Of a DNA stretch of 64,000 nt, positions 12,335 to 22,873 are shown piece by piece. The notes beneath the pieces are model-generated. The model made no database searches and was not told the origin of the DNA. It saw nothing but the letters and a program-made list of their open reading frames with translations. Positions within the stretch are counted from its first letter, which is position 1; each line of letters begins with the position of its first letter. The stretch is from Schistocerca nitens (taxonomy: Eukaryota > Arthropoda > Insecta > Orthoptera > Acrididae). The DNA lies in assembly GCF_023898315.1 (NCBI RefSeq), contig NC_064619.1, positions 502,048,594-502,112,593 on the forward strand, given 5' to 3'. A program made the translations under genes and the position numbers.

Positions 12335-13350
12335 TGCTATGAGACCAAGACACAGCTGTATTCGATTATATTTTTTAATACAATAGTCATATTTCGACGC
12401 GTTTGCCATCTTCGCTTTATATGTGGAAATATGTAGTTTGGTACAATATTTCACATTTTGAAGTAGATAATTTACCGTATTACAGAATTATGTTTTGCTA
12501 TATACATCAAATGGTTTTTATATCTACACGATATCGCTGTCTTGGATGTTGTTACTATTGTATAAGTTTACTCCTCTGATGTTCGTGGAACTAAAGTAGG
12601 TGTTAAACTGTAGCTGGAGAAGTTATTTCTGAAGTTTGCCAATTATGAAAGTTACTTGACGGCTGTATTCACAGTTGAGTCAGAGATGGTATATATTAAC
12701 AGGCTGCTTTTTTTTTTTAACTTATGGGACTTAACTGCTAAGGTCATCAGTCCCTAAGCTTACACACTACTTAACCTAAATTATCCTAAGGACAAACACA
12801 CACACCCATACCCGAGGGAGGACTAGAACCTCCGCTGGGACCAGCTGCACAGTCCATGAGTGCAGCGAACTGGCTGTTTGTATCTATGGTATTTGGTAGG
12901 GCATATCTTTGTTCTTACCAGCTTTGTTATATTGCTTATATGATTCGTGTTTATGTGGTTCTAGCTCATATGTAATTTAATCCTACTTTCTTTTCGAATC
13001 AGTTATGCCAGATAATGTTGTTGTGAGCGAGGTTTATGACGATTTCCTGACCTTTCATTCTCAAACGTTTGCTTTCCAATGGTTACTTCGAATTTCATGC
13101 TAACATGACTTCTGATAAGTTTTTAGATTTTGTTTTTCGGCTCATCTGGTGTTTGGGAAAATAATTTCAATAAAATTTTCTATATTATGTTTGTGTTTGA
13201 AATGGATCAGTTCATATGACCTAGCAGTCAAATTCATTGAACTACCTTAAAAAATCAGCTTGAACACGAAGAAAATGGAGCTATAAACTTTTTGAACATA
13301 ATTATATCTAAAAATAAATGGTGACAGATGTTCAAAATATACAGAACGCC
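12335..13350 (-). mobile_element. Penelope-like element, upstream partial unit (pLTR-like)
   Basis: The segment 12335-12706 plus 12877-12960 aligns by eye with 8838-9260, sharing in order gagaccaagac, gtggaaata, gtagataattta, aggtgttaaactgta and cagttgagtcag. On the minus strand this 3'-end segment is followed directly by the 5' part of the unit at 8838-12334, giving a head-to-tail partial tandem, which is the arrangement typical of PLEs (pseudo-LTR). A SINE B (12707-12867) is inserted. The upper boundary is approximate. Confidence 0.5.
12707..12867 (-). mobile_element. SINE B copy inside PLE
   Basis: Minus-strand tRNA-like head (gtgcagctggtcccagcgg, then ggttctagtcctccctcggg) and body match the SINE B at 18671-18860. 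Flanking 9-bp repeats aacaggctg (12698-12706) and aactggctg (12868-12876) are the TSD. The 5' end of the head is truncated. Confidence 0.8.
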
Positions 13351-14784
13351 GACATATTCAGATGACATACGAAGTGAGAATTCATGTCACCCTATAAAAG
13401 AGCTTACTTTAGTAGAGTAACTAACAGACTTTTAATCCTGCATTGGAGTGAACGTGAAAACCTGCATGAATTAGACATAAACCATTCGTACAGGCAAATG
13501 GATTTAAAATTAGTGACGTAGCCAAAGTGTATAAAAGAATTAAAAGTAAAATGCAACAACTTTCGAGAAGCAAAGTTGTAAGCACCAAGAACAAGAAGAA
13601 TTACTAAGATAAGCAAGATGTTTTCCTTAAACTTTCAGCATAGCTTTTTGTACACAAGGTTGCATCAAAAAGAGACTACGGCTTAAAATCGAGCACTGTG
13701 CACGAAAAAAAATAAAATAAAATATGTACAGAGTCCGACAAGCTTTGCACAGGACTCATATAAAACGTGCGAAGCATAACACACAAAACATAGAACAGGA
13801 CATAGAAGTGTGCATACAGTCCCACACTGAAACAGTTAACGTCGCTACGGTTTACACCAGCCAGTGGGACCTGTCTGGCGAGGACGGGGCCAGCAAAGCA
13901 CCGGAGTTTGAATGCGCTCTGTACGTGTTACCGACCCACGAAGCCACGAGAAACAACGCCCTCTGGTGGAATACTCGCAAAAGAAGCACACTAAAATGCA
14001 AGGGTGAAGAAAATGTGAGATGTGACTTGCAAGATTATCTTCCAGCTAATATTAATTTTATTCTCAGGCTTTTTTTTTTTACCCAGATCAACGAAGTTAT
14101 CCTTCGTCACTTCAGGGTCAGCGTCTCCATCACACAATAGCTAGTTGAAGTACCAGTGTCTAGCAGCAGTATCCGAATTGGTCAGTCAATGCGCTTGCGT
14201 TGTCTTGTAAGGTTTCAGGCTGAGGTTGTACGCAGCTCTGACAGCAGATACTACTGTCATTGGAATTTGAAGTGCTAAACGAAACGGCACATTGATGCCC
14301 CCTACCCGACTGTAGCGTCCCAACACACTATAATTATTACTTTTCCTTCAGAAACTGATCTACCCCTTTAATTCCCTCATAGCCTATTTCTACTTCGTCT
14401 TCTGCTTGTGACGTCTGCATGTGTAGTGAAACTACCTTCACTATAGTAACTGTTGTGGGCGTTGATTGGTTTCGATTCTGTGGAAATAATCCTATCTCCA
14501 AACTGTTCATAGACAGGATTTTCTATTAACAACAATCTAGCTATACCACGTTCTATTGCTGTCATTACGTTGTATTTGTCTATCAATGCATTTTTATCTG
14601 AATTTCACTTCACTGCTTCTAGAATGAGCCTCTTGAATTTCCATTTTCTGCCGGTCTAGCTTCAATACAACATTCAGTCTTCAGACATTCCACATCCTTA
14701 GTCGTAGAATGGTATGATAGCTTACCATTTTTGTTATGTCTTTTTCAAAGACTTTTTTGAATGTAGTTCACTGGTAATGTATTA
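13351..14784. other. Unassigned DNA; one 138-codon ORF of unknown status
   Basis: A plus-strand ORF at 13724-14140 (138 aa) is the longest frame here without a transposon match. It has no recognised domain, signal peptide or splice context and is probably chance. The minus strand at 14377-14586 encodes AIERGIARLLLIENPVYEQF, which looks like mobile-element coding sequence, but I cannot name the family. Confidence 0.4.
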
Positions 14785-16198
14785 CACACAAATCAAAACA
14801 AGTTATGCATCAGCCCGGTTCCCAGAACTCCTGAAGACAGACATTGACTGTGGATATTGTCCGTTTGACTAGATGTCAGTAAACCCGCCCAAATATGTAA
14901 ACAGCCATGCATGAGCAGCACCTATTAGAAGTAGGGGGTCCGACAGCCAGTCATTCCACAAGGAAGGAGGTACACGGCTCGTGTTGTCTGTAGTTCAACC
15001 ATTCCTGGACGGTCAATACCGCCGTTCGACCAGGACCAGGAAAGGCTCTCAACATGGGAAGTGTCCAGGAGTCTCGGAGTGAACGAAAGCGATGTTGTTC
15101 GGACACAGAGGAGATACAGAGAGACAGGAACTGTAGATGACTTGCCTCCTCAGGCCGGCCAAGGGCTACTATTGTAGTTTGATGACCGCTGCCTACGGAT
15201 TATGTCTCGGAGGAACCCTAACAGCAACACCACCATGTTGAATAATACTTTTCGTGCAGCCATAGGACGTCGTATTACTATTAAAACTGCGCACAATAAG
15301 ATTAATGGTACGCAACTTCACTCCCGACGTCCATGGCGAGGTCCATCTGTGCAACCACGGCACCTTGCAGTGTGGTACAGATGGGCCCCAACAACATGCG
15401 AATGGACCGCTCAGGATTGGCATCACGTTCTATTCACTGATGAGTCTCGCATGTGGCTTCAGCCAGATAATCATCGGAGACGTGTTTGGAGGCAACCAGG
15501 TCAGGCTGAAGGCCTTAGACACACTGTCCAGCGAGTGCAGCAAGGATGTTTCCTGTTGTTTTGGGGTGGCATTATGTGGGGCCGACGTACGCCGCTGGTG
15601 GTCATGGAAGGCGCCGTAACGGCTGTACGATACGTGAAAACCATCCTCCAACCGATAGTGCAACCGTATTGGCAGCATATTGGCGAGGCATTCGTCTTCG
15701 TGGATGGCAATTCGCGCCCCATCGTGCACATCTTGTGAATGACCTCCTTCATGATAACGACGTCGCTCGACTAGGGTGGCCAGTCTGGAGACAGACATGT
15801 ACCCTATCGAACATGCCTGGTATAGATTGAAAAGTGCTGTTTATGGACGACATGACCCACCAACCATTCTAAGAGATATACTCCGAATCGCCGTTGAGGA
15901 GTGGGACAATCTGGACCAACAGTGCCTTGATGAACTTGTGGATAGTATGCCACGACGAATACAGGCATGCATCATTGCAAGAGGACGTACTGCTGGGTAC
16001 TAGAGGTGCCGGTTTATACAGCAGTCTGGACCACCACCTCTGATGGTCTCGGTGTACGTTGGTATAACATGCAATGTGTGGTTTTCTTGACCAATAAAAC
16101 GGGAGGAAATGATGTTAATGTTGATCTCTATTCCAATTTTCTGTACAGGTTCCGGAACTATCGGAACCGAGGTGATGAAATACTTTATTTGATGTGTG
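14785..16198 (+). mobile_element. Tc1-like transposon, family T1 copy b
   Basis: The 1414-bp element is flanked by TA (14783-14784 and 16199-16200). The terminal inverted repeats begin cacacaaatcaaaac at the left and cacacatcaaataaag at the right end read inward, continuing into ggttcc...gttccggaac-type sequence. It holds a near full-length transposase relic (15001-16003) and ends 9 bp before the gypsy-like LTR. It is inverted relative to copy a, with about 3.6 kb between the facing ends. Confidence 0.9.
15001..16003 (+). pseudogene. Tc1-family transposase relic (T1 copy b)
   Basis: The start codon expected at 15001-15003 reads ATT instead of ATG. The central frame 15202-15738 encodes a Tc1 transposase core: RRPWRGPSVQPRH linker, WTAQDWHHVLFTDESRMW (first catalytic D), GGIMWGRRTPLVVMEGAVTA, and AFVFVDGNSRPIVH where DDN(A)RPH would be usual, so a second-motif residue is changed to G. 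A frameshift near 15730-15780 leads to MYPIEHAWYRLKSAVYGR and the C-terminal end RIQACIIARGRTAGY. The loss of ATG, the substitution and the frameshift make it non-autonomous. Confidence 0.87.
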
Positions 16199-16207
16199 TA
16201 TTATTTC

Positions 16208-16670
16208 TGTGGTATCACCACTCCGTGGGCGGAAAAGTTTTCAGTGGAACTGCAAGTTTCTGTCAGATGCCAATAGCAGTTGTGCAGCATTCGTCGGACC
16301 CAGTGGTGAGTGCCTGCTGGGCTACACCTCTAGCAGCTCTAGATTGCGAACGGCCTATGGTGCCAAAATATAGTGTGTCTGGCGGCAGCCACATGGCCCA
16401 CTCGTACATGGAACCTCATCGCTTTGTGACACTAATCAGACAACGTTTAGTCGCGGCTGCAACACCATAATTCATTCTTTAGTCGTGAGAGCCTCTTCGT
16501 TGTTAACACTGAGCGCTGGACTCTATAATTTGCTTCATCATTTGTATTGAGTCTCCGTACATTTGAAGAAATACATCTTCTGCTTATTGTGTTAACTTGT
16601 TCGCTAATCATTTCTGCTTCTGTCCAACTTTCCTACGACGACAATTACCGCACCAATCTGTAGCGCACCG
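16208..16670 (+). repeat. 5' LTR of gypsy-like relic
   Basis: It starts TGTGGTATCA, 8 bp beyond the TA that flanks the T1 Tc1-like element, and aligns with 19508-19985. The end near ctgtagcg is estimated from the matching ctgtaac in the 3' LTR. Confidence 0.55.
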
Positions 16671-16920
16671 CACCCTACCATTGTTCATGAAGTCGTACGC
16701 AACATTACCTGACGAGGAGTGGTCATTACTGCATGTCTTTTTGATTGGTTTTTCTGTTATTGGTTGTCCTTTGTTTTCTCAGTGCTTGCCTTGCGTTCCA
16801 AGGTACCTGCTCTTGACCCCCTTTTTTTCTCTCTCTGCTGTTTTTGCTTTCCTCTGTTAGTATTGGTTCATTGCCTGCTTCCCTGCCTGTAGTTGATCTA
16901 ACTCAGTTTATTTCACAGGC

Positions 16921-17600
16921 AAATGGCACAACTGCTTGATGTGATGGATCGCTTCATGAGGCTGCACTTGACTTCACCCAAGATGCAGGACGCAACGGCA
17001 GCGCCACCGCCTGCACAGCCTGCGGATGTGTCACCATTTCGTGAGTCTGACCAGCGAATAAAGGCTAGACAGAGTATCTAGCACAGTCCTACGCATACCT
17101 TGCAGCGCATCATATACAAGCTACCGATGAACATTCTTATTTCTTGGTCACGGCGGGAGTGATTCTTTATCGCTCATCAACCCAATATTTTCCCACGTCC
17201 CGTCCTGAGCTACTACAATAATAGGACCTATTACAGGCACTTATAGAGTATTGCGAGGACAGAATACAAGTGGCGACTACCGGTTACAAATTCTTCAGGC
17301 TGGCTAAACTACAAGAACATACAAACCATTAGCGGCTGACTGAACTGCAAGGTACAGTGCAGATTGAAATGTATCTGTGATGCAATGTCGTCAAGTACAA
17401 GGTATCTGATCTCGAATTCGGGAAAAGATTCTTAAATACCCTGATTCTTCCGTGCAACAGATTCTGTAGATTCTAGACTTTAAAGATTCTTGCGAAAGCA
17501 CAGCACACCTTTCTGAGGTAACGCCTGTTTCTTCGGTAGACAGATGTGACAAAAAGCGGTCGCCGCCGGCTCACAAACAGTGGCGCCCCCGGCCGCAGCC
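16921..17600 (+). pseudogene. Gag-like relic of the gypsy element
   Basis: The frame following 16924 reads MAQLLDVMDRFMRLHLTSPK, then an A/P-rich stretch leading to VSPFRESDQ. This resembles the N-terminus of arthropod Ty3/gypsy Gag proteins (a short helix, a P-rich linker, then PPF-type motif). It is soon broken by stops. Confidence 0.45.
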
Positions 17601-17605
17601 ACAGC

Positions 17606-17799
17606 GCCGGTCGGGGTGGCCGAGCGGTTCTAGGCGCTACAGTCTGGAACTGCGTGACTGATACGGTCGCAGGTTCAAATCCTGCCTCGGGAATGGATGT
17701 GTGTCATGTCTTTAGGTTAATTAGGTTTAAGCAGTTCTAAGATCTAGGGCACTGATGACCTCAGAAGTTAAGTCCCACAGTGCTCAGAGCCATTTTTTT
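17606..17799 (+). mobile_element. SINE A copy inside gypsy relic
   Basis: Full-length: gccggtcggggtggccgagc head (A box), caggttcaaatcctgcctcg B box, then the gtgtgtcatgtctttaggtt body and the tail tgctcagagccattttttt. The TSD is not clear. It sits at the gag/integrase deletion junction of the gypsy relic. Confidence 0.9.
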
Positions 17800-17859
17800 G
17801 AGCAGCTCACATAAACAACTGTCAAATCCAGCATATAGTGTGAAGTCGTACCCTTGCTT

Positions 17860-18660
17860 TAATATGGCACATGCTCCTCGATCTTGCCCCTCGCATGAAG
17901 CTGAATATTAATCAGCTCCACCCCAACAGTTATTTGAATGGCCCAAACCTCAAGAAACTTGGCAATGTCTGCAACTGGATTTCGTGTCGTTGACACATTC
18001 AGCAAATTTCACTTCGTATCCTATGCACTCCACTACGTCTCGTCCACAATACAGCCTTGTTGTCGATTTTCATCTTGAGGGGTTGCCTGAAATGATGCTA
18101 ACTGACAATGGTTCAAATGGCTCTGAGCACTATGGGACTCAATTGCTGAGGTCATTAGTCCCCTAGAACTTAGAACTAGTTAAACCTAACTAACCTAAGG
18201 ACATCACAAACATCCATGCCCGAGGGAGGATTCGAACCTGCGACCGTAGCGGTCTTGCGGTTCCAGACTGCAGCGCCTTTAACCGCACGGCCACTTCGGC
18301 CGGCTAACTGACAATGGACCTTATAGTTTGTTGCTGCTGAGTTTGAACAGTTTTGCACCACCTTCGGCCTCAACCACGTCATGAATGCATCATTCGACCC
18401 ACAATCCAATGGCACAGCTGAACGCTGTGTACAAACATTTAAGGAGCTGACTGAAAAACTTCGTGCCGCTCACATATGGGATGACGCTCTGTTACTATTT
18501 TTGTCTTCTTACTATTCTCAGCCACACAACGGACCATTGCTGGTGGAGTTGTTACACAGATGCGCCACCACACCCTGATTCATTTGCCGAACTTCCATGG
18601 TGGGCAGCGTCCACTCTGTCCAGACACACAAAGTACCATTGTATTTGGCTGCATGCAGCA
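17860..18660 (+). pseudogene. Ty3/gypsy integrase fragment (split by SINE A)
   Basis: Upstream of the SINE the frame ends LEGLPEMMLTDNG. After it comes VAAEFEQFCTTFGLNHVM, then FDPQSNGTAERCVQTFKELT. Together these are the integrase D-D-E core signature: TDNGpqF...H..HPQSNG.AER..QTFK, with the DNG aspartate and the AER glutamate present. Known function is DDE strand transfer of retroviral-like cDNA. Downstream frames decay. The SINE at 18112-18303 splits the reading frame. Confidence 0.78.
18112..18303 (-). mobile_element. SINE A copy inside integrase
   Basis: Reverse-oriented SINE A with perfect 14-bp TSDs ctaactgacaatgg at 18098-18111 and 18304-18317. It shares the variant head (cttgcggttccag, cgcctttaaccgcacgg) with the copy at 50456-50652, suggesting the same subfamily. 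Confidence 0.95.
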
Positions 18661-18670
18661 ATCCTCACTG

Positions 18671-18860
18671 GATTAGTCGAGCGGTCTTAGGCGCTGCAGT
18701 CGTGGACTGTGCGGCTGGTCCCGGCGGAGGTTCGAGTCCCCCTCGGGCATGGGTGTGTGTGTTTGTCCTTAGGATAATTTAGGTTAAGTAGTGTGTAAGC
18801 TTAGGGACTGATGACCTTAGCAGTTCAGTCCCATAAGATTTCACACACATTTGAACATTT
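18671..18860 (+). mobile_element. SINE B copy (tRNA-derived, second family)
   Basis: The head attagtcgagcggtcttagg has an A-box-like motif, gcggaggttcgagtccccct is the B box, and the body is gtgtgtttgtccttaggata through gggactgatgacc to a tail near cacacacatttgaac. TSDs gcaatcctcactg (18658-18670) and gcaatcctcgctg (18861-18873) match at 12 of 13 positions. It is inserted in the gypsy relic. Confidence 0.9.
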
Positions 18861-19259
18861 GCAATCCTCGCTGCATACAGCTCCCACGGGCTCCACGCCA
18901 TCTGCACTGGTCCCAGAGCCAATGGAAGTCGACGCCCTTTGACGTTTGTCATGTTGACAGCCACTGTCGATTAGGGATGAGCTCCTCTTCTTGGCAGCTG
19001 TCGTACATACCACCTTGTGTCCTTCTTGATAGTTTGATAGTCAGGGTGCCTCCATCTTCGTTTGCTGCCCGACCTCTACATGTGGGAGCGCGCCCTTTGC
19101 CCAGTTTTTCTGCTGTTATTCCTGTGTGGCATATGCCGGGGCGGGGGGGGGGGGGTATGGGAGCTCAGGGAGCTCAGCACCAACCTCTGTTTCGGCTCCT
19201 GTCTCCCCATTGTCACCTGCATCCAGCCCCCTCCCCACTGTCGTTCGATCATCTTCGGA

Positions 19260-19453
19260 GCCGGCCGCGGTGGTCTAGCGGTTCAGGCACTCAGTCCGGA
19301 ACCGCGCGACTACTACGGTCGCAGGTTCGAATCCTGCCTCGGGCATGGATGTGTGTGATGTCCTTAGGTTAGTTAGGTTTAAGTAGTTCTAAGTTCTAGG
19401 GGACTGATGACCACAGATGGTTAGTCCCATAGTGCTCAGAGCCATTTTTGAGC
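19260..19453 (+). mobile_element. SINE A copy inside gypsy relic
   Basis: Intact tRNA-like head (ggccgcggtggtctagcggt; ggttcgaatcctgcctcg), body and tail. TSD tcatcttcgga at 19249-19259 and 19454-19464. Confidence 0.95.
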
Positions 19454-19507
19454 TCATCTTCGGAACACCATGACACGACGATCCTACCGAGGTCTGGGGT
19501 AAAGGGA

Positions 19508-19985
19508 TGTGGTATCATATTGGTGCTACCCCATGGACGTCAAAGTTGGCAACAGAATTGCAAGTTTCGGTCAGACACCAATAGCGATGACACAGGATCA
19601 AGCAGACCCAATAGGTTGCGCCTGCTGAAACACACCTCCAGCGTCTCTGGACTACGTGCACCCCCCGCTGCTGCAATATAGGGTGGCCAGCAGCAGCCAC
19701 GCAGCCCACTCGCACTTGGAGCCTGTTCCCTATGTGATGCTGCGTAGACATCACCAAGTTGCAGCTCCGACTCCATCGTTTGTGCTTTAGTGCAGAGAAC
19801 CTCTTTTTTGTTGACACTTGGCGCTGGACTCTGTTTGTTGCTGTATTATTTGTAATGGGTCTTCATACGGCTGGAGAAATACAAGGTAAATAAATCATCT
19901 GTTTACTGCCTTAACTTGGTTGCTAATTATTTGTACTCCTGTCCAATTTTTCTATGACCAAAGCTCTCACATTACTCTGTAACCC
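19508..19985 (+). repeat. 3' LTR of gypsy-like relic
   Basis: It begins TGTGGTATCA, preceded by a purine-rich gtctggggtaaaggga that could be a polypurine tract. It aligns by eye with 16208-16670 and includes aaataaat near 19888 as a possible polyadenylation signal. Confidence 0.55.
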
Positions 19986-20062
19986 ACCTCTCCTTACAGT
20001 TGAGTACATAGTCGTACTCACTAGTTTGAGCTTACAGAGTTTTCATTCAAGTAAGTATTATA

Positions 20063-20263
20063 AAAAGTGTTTCAAATGGCTCTGATCACTATGGGACTTA
20101 ACTTCTGAGGTCATTAGTCCCCTAGAACTTAGAACTACTTAAACCTAACTAACCCAAGGACATCACACACATCCATGCTCGAGGCAGGATGCGAACCAGC
20201 GAGCGTAGTGGTTGCGCGGTTCCAGACTGTAGCGCCTAGAACCGCTCGGCCACCTCGACCGGC
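20063..20263 (-). mobile_element. SINE A copy
   Basis: Minus-oriented full-length copy with perfect 11-bp TSDs taagtattata at 20052-20062 and 20264-20274. The B box is changed (gatgcgaaccag on the plus strand). Confidence 0.94.
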
Positions 20264-20274
20264 TAAGTATTATA

Positions 20275-20991
20275 TACCTCGCTGTTTATGTTTCTGTACT
20301 CCTGTTTACTTTCTGTCCGCTTTAGCTGCCCTCTACTCTTTCATACTTGCCCTTCTGTTTTCAACTGCAATAACCTCTCTTGTTACAGCTTGTTCGACTT
20401 ATTCGTGCGAATCAGAACTAAGACTATCTCTTTAACCCAAGAGAAGAATAAACTCAGGTACCAGACACGACTCTTAGAATAAGTACTCGTAGTTAATGTT
20501 GGTCATAATCTGTTTCCTAAATTTAGTCATATGTTAAATTGAAGTTCTAGATAGTGTCGTACTCTATCTTGATCGCTTTTGTTTTACAAGTAATGTCACG
20601 TGACATCTCGAAGGGCAGACTCAGCCGACTAATTGAAAAGGTCTCTGGTTTCCTTCGCGGATAATGGCGCATTTGCTTCGTGTGTGTGAGAGCCGTATGT
20701 TTAAGTGTATCTGAGAAGTGCAGGTGACTGTAATGGGTGTGTGTGAATGTAGCGTCATGTTTGCTTGGATAATAATGGGAAAAGGGAGAGAGTCGAACTC
20801 GATACAATAGATTATGCTATAAGGATGTTAAAAACCATCCTTGCAGCGAAAGCTTAAATTATTTATCACTTTAAAATAATAAAAGCGACCAAGAAGAAAT
20901 ATTACATTACATTAGATGTATAGTTAAGATATCAGACTCTTTAAATTATTTGATGTCGTCCATTGACTAATTTATTTTCAATAAAGCAAAG
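20275..20991. other. No gene recognised
   Basis: Only short ORFs (up to 86 codons, 20547-20807 minus) without domains. There are no repeat ends. Confidence 0.5.
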
Positions 20992-21000
20992 TAGCAAATT

Positions 21001-21181
21001 ATGGCCGGCTGGAGTGGCGGAGCATTTCTAGGCGCTACAGTCTGGAACCGCGTGGCTGCTACGGTCGCATGTTCGAATCCTGCCTCGGGCATGGATGTGT
21101 GTGATGACCTTAGGTTACTTAGGTTTAATGACCTCAGCAGTTAAGTCCCATAGTGCTCAGAGCCATTTGAACCATTTTTTT
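21001..21181 (+). mobile_element. SINE A copy with internal deletion
   Basis: The head and tail are typical, but about 24 bp between the taggttta box and atgacctcag are missing. TSD tagcaaatt (20992-21000) and tagcaaatg (21182-21190). Confidence 0.92.
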
Positions 21182-21386
21182 TAGCAAATGTTGCTTCTGT
21201 CAGAAAATTTGGAGGAAAGTTGGCTCTTTCGTGGTTGTCGGAAGGACGGAAGGTGCCACATTAGAGATGCAATTTGGAAACTTGTGGACGATCATGTTAT
21301 GTGATGATGGGACCAAAATCAAAACCACAGCAATGAATACTGATGTACTGAATAAATCGTGTTTGAGCGACGACTTCAAATCTACC

Positions 21387-21921
21387 TGTTGTGTTGGCTG
21401 AAGATCCAATACCGTGTTACTAGAGGAGGCCGAAATGCACGCGTTTTAGCTCAAGCAGGCTGGCGTGAGGAGGGAAGGACTATACTGACGTGATGTCTTG
21501 AACATGACAAGGAATTAGAATTCAGAAAGCGGACGTAATTAGTTAGATATTTAGCTTTAATCCATTAATGATGAACGTCGCTCTTGACAGTACATGAGTC
21601 ACAATATTATCTGTTCAGAATTCATTCTAATTACTGAATATGGCGCCTTGCTAGGTCGTAGCAAATGACGTAGCTGAAGGCTATGCTAAACTGTTGTCTC
21701 TGCAAATGAGAGCGTAAGTAGACAGTGAACCAACGCTAGCAAAGTCGGCTGTACAACTGGGGCGAGTGCTAGGGAGTCTCTCTAGACTAGACCTGCCGTG
21801 TGGCGGCGCTCGGTGTGCAGTCGCTGATAGTGGCGGCACGCGGGTCCGACGTATACTAACGGACCGCGGCTGATTTAAAGGCTACCACCTAGCAAGTGTG
21901 GTGTCTGGCGGTGACACCACA
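21387..21921. mobile_element. Probable solo LTR
   Basis: The 535-bp segment begins TGTTGTGTTGG and ends GACACCACA, so it has the TG...CA ends of an LTR. It is flanked by 5-bp direct repeats ctacc/ctaac (one mismatch). The right end also holds a self-complementary gtggtgtc...gacaccac hairpin. I recognise the segment as a common orthopteran-type repeat. No coding sequence is present. Alternatives are a non-autonomous DNA element or an LTR fragment. Confidence 0.5.
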
Positions 21922-22299
21922 CTAACAAAATTAAATGCGTGGTTCAGTCATGGGTGTCGTAGTTCATTAATCATGAATGCATCTAACTAAAGCTAAACTG
22001 ATATTCTGTAAATGCTGAAATAGTCGCAGTAGTCTTGAGTAATTCGCAGAATGAAACAGCGTTACGTTTTCAGTGATGTGTGCAAATGGAGGTGTCAATT
22101 TCCCTTATGTTTGGCGTTTGTACGTGTTGTTCTCGTCAGATACTTGGATGAATCCGCTAGGAGGCCTCCAGTTCTTCAGCGAGTCTCGGTTTCGCCGCTT
22201 TCCCTTCCTCCCACGAACGCATTTTGCTCTGTCCCGACTCCGTGTTTACATCGCGCCGCCTGTTCACCCGATTCTGATTAATTAGAGGAATTTCGCCCA

Positions 22300-22690
22300 A
22301 ACTGTTCGTTCACACAAATTACTTTGCGAACAACTCGGCGAATTAGGAGTGTAAGCACACGCGGAGGGGGGGAAATGAGACGAGTTGACAGAGTAAACGA
22401 AATTTAAATGCGGGCGGTGGAGAATGCGAATTAAGGCCCGGGGACAGCCGTCGCGTGATTACAGGCTCGGGCCCGCTCGTAAACAAAGTGCGGAACTGCC
22501 GAGCGGAAAGGAGCGGCTGCTGGCGGCGGTGGCCCGCTGCGGACCGCCTACCGCAGCGATAAGGCGCCGCGCCGCTGTTTGTCACCGTAAAGTATGCACT
22601 CGGCTCTGGAGGCCAAATAATACGCGCAGCACAGATATAGCGCCGATGCGGCGGTGTCCGCAGTGACCTAAAATCCTTCTCGCGGGTAGA
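22300..22690. promoter_or_regulatory. CpG-rich, apparently single-copy block
   Basis: A locally GC- and CpG-rich segment (for example cgataaggcgccgcgccgct at 22556-22575) sits in AT-rich DNA, without repeat ends or a convincing exon: frames on both strands are under 85 codons with no motif. It could be a promoter/CpG island, a noncoding first exon or a conserved element. The regulatory label is inference only. Confidence 0.3.
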
Positions 22691-22873
22691 AATTCACGTC
22701 AGCAGGAACGCAGCTCACTATATGCAATTACGTACGCCTCATCACACTGGGAATTGGAAAAACATGCCGGTTAAAACCGCCACCGGTATTTTAGTTCTGA
22801 ATAGTCGGTGTTTTTCGGTATTTGTTTTGCGTCAGTTATAGCTGGTTTTTATATTTCCTACTAATAATCCAGT

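Larger units (their letters stand above)
16208..19985 (+). mobile_element. Ty3/gypsy-like LTR retrotransposon relic with four nested SINEs
   Basis: Two related terminal segments, about 16208-16670 and 19508-19985, both begin tgtggtatca and share cctgctg, cagcagccac and ggctgcaac/gcgctggactct blocks in order. They look like diverged LTRs. Between them lie a gag-like start and an integrase core (18080-18560). Protease, RT and RNase H are missing, with gag passing to integrase near the SINE at 17606, so there is a large internal deletion. LTR divergence (by eye well below 80% identity) implies an old insertion. LTR 3' ends are approximate. Confidence 0.66.

Noticed and set aside
11986..12342. 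118-codon hydrophobic ORF
   Set aside because: It lies antisense to the Penelope-like unit in AT-rich sequence; hydrophobicity follows from T-rich codons.
13724..14140. 138-codon ORF as a possible gene
   Set aside because: No domain, no splice sites or GC shift, and no partner. Chance remains the best explanation in AT-rich DNA of this length.
22424..22666. Arginine-rich ORFs in the CpG block as an exon
   Set aside because: Frames on both strands are similar in length, arginine-rich from CG content, and have no motif or splice borders.
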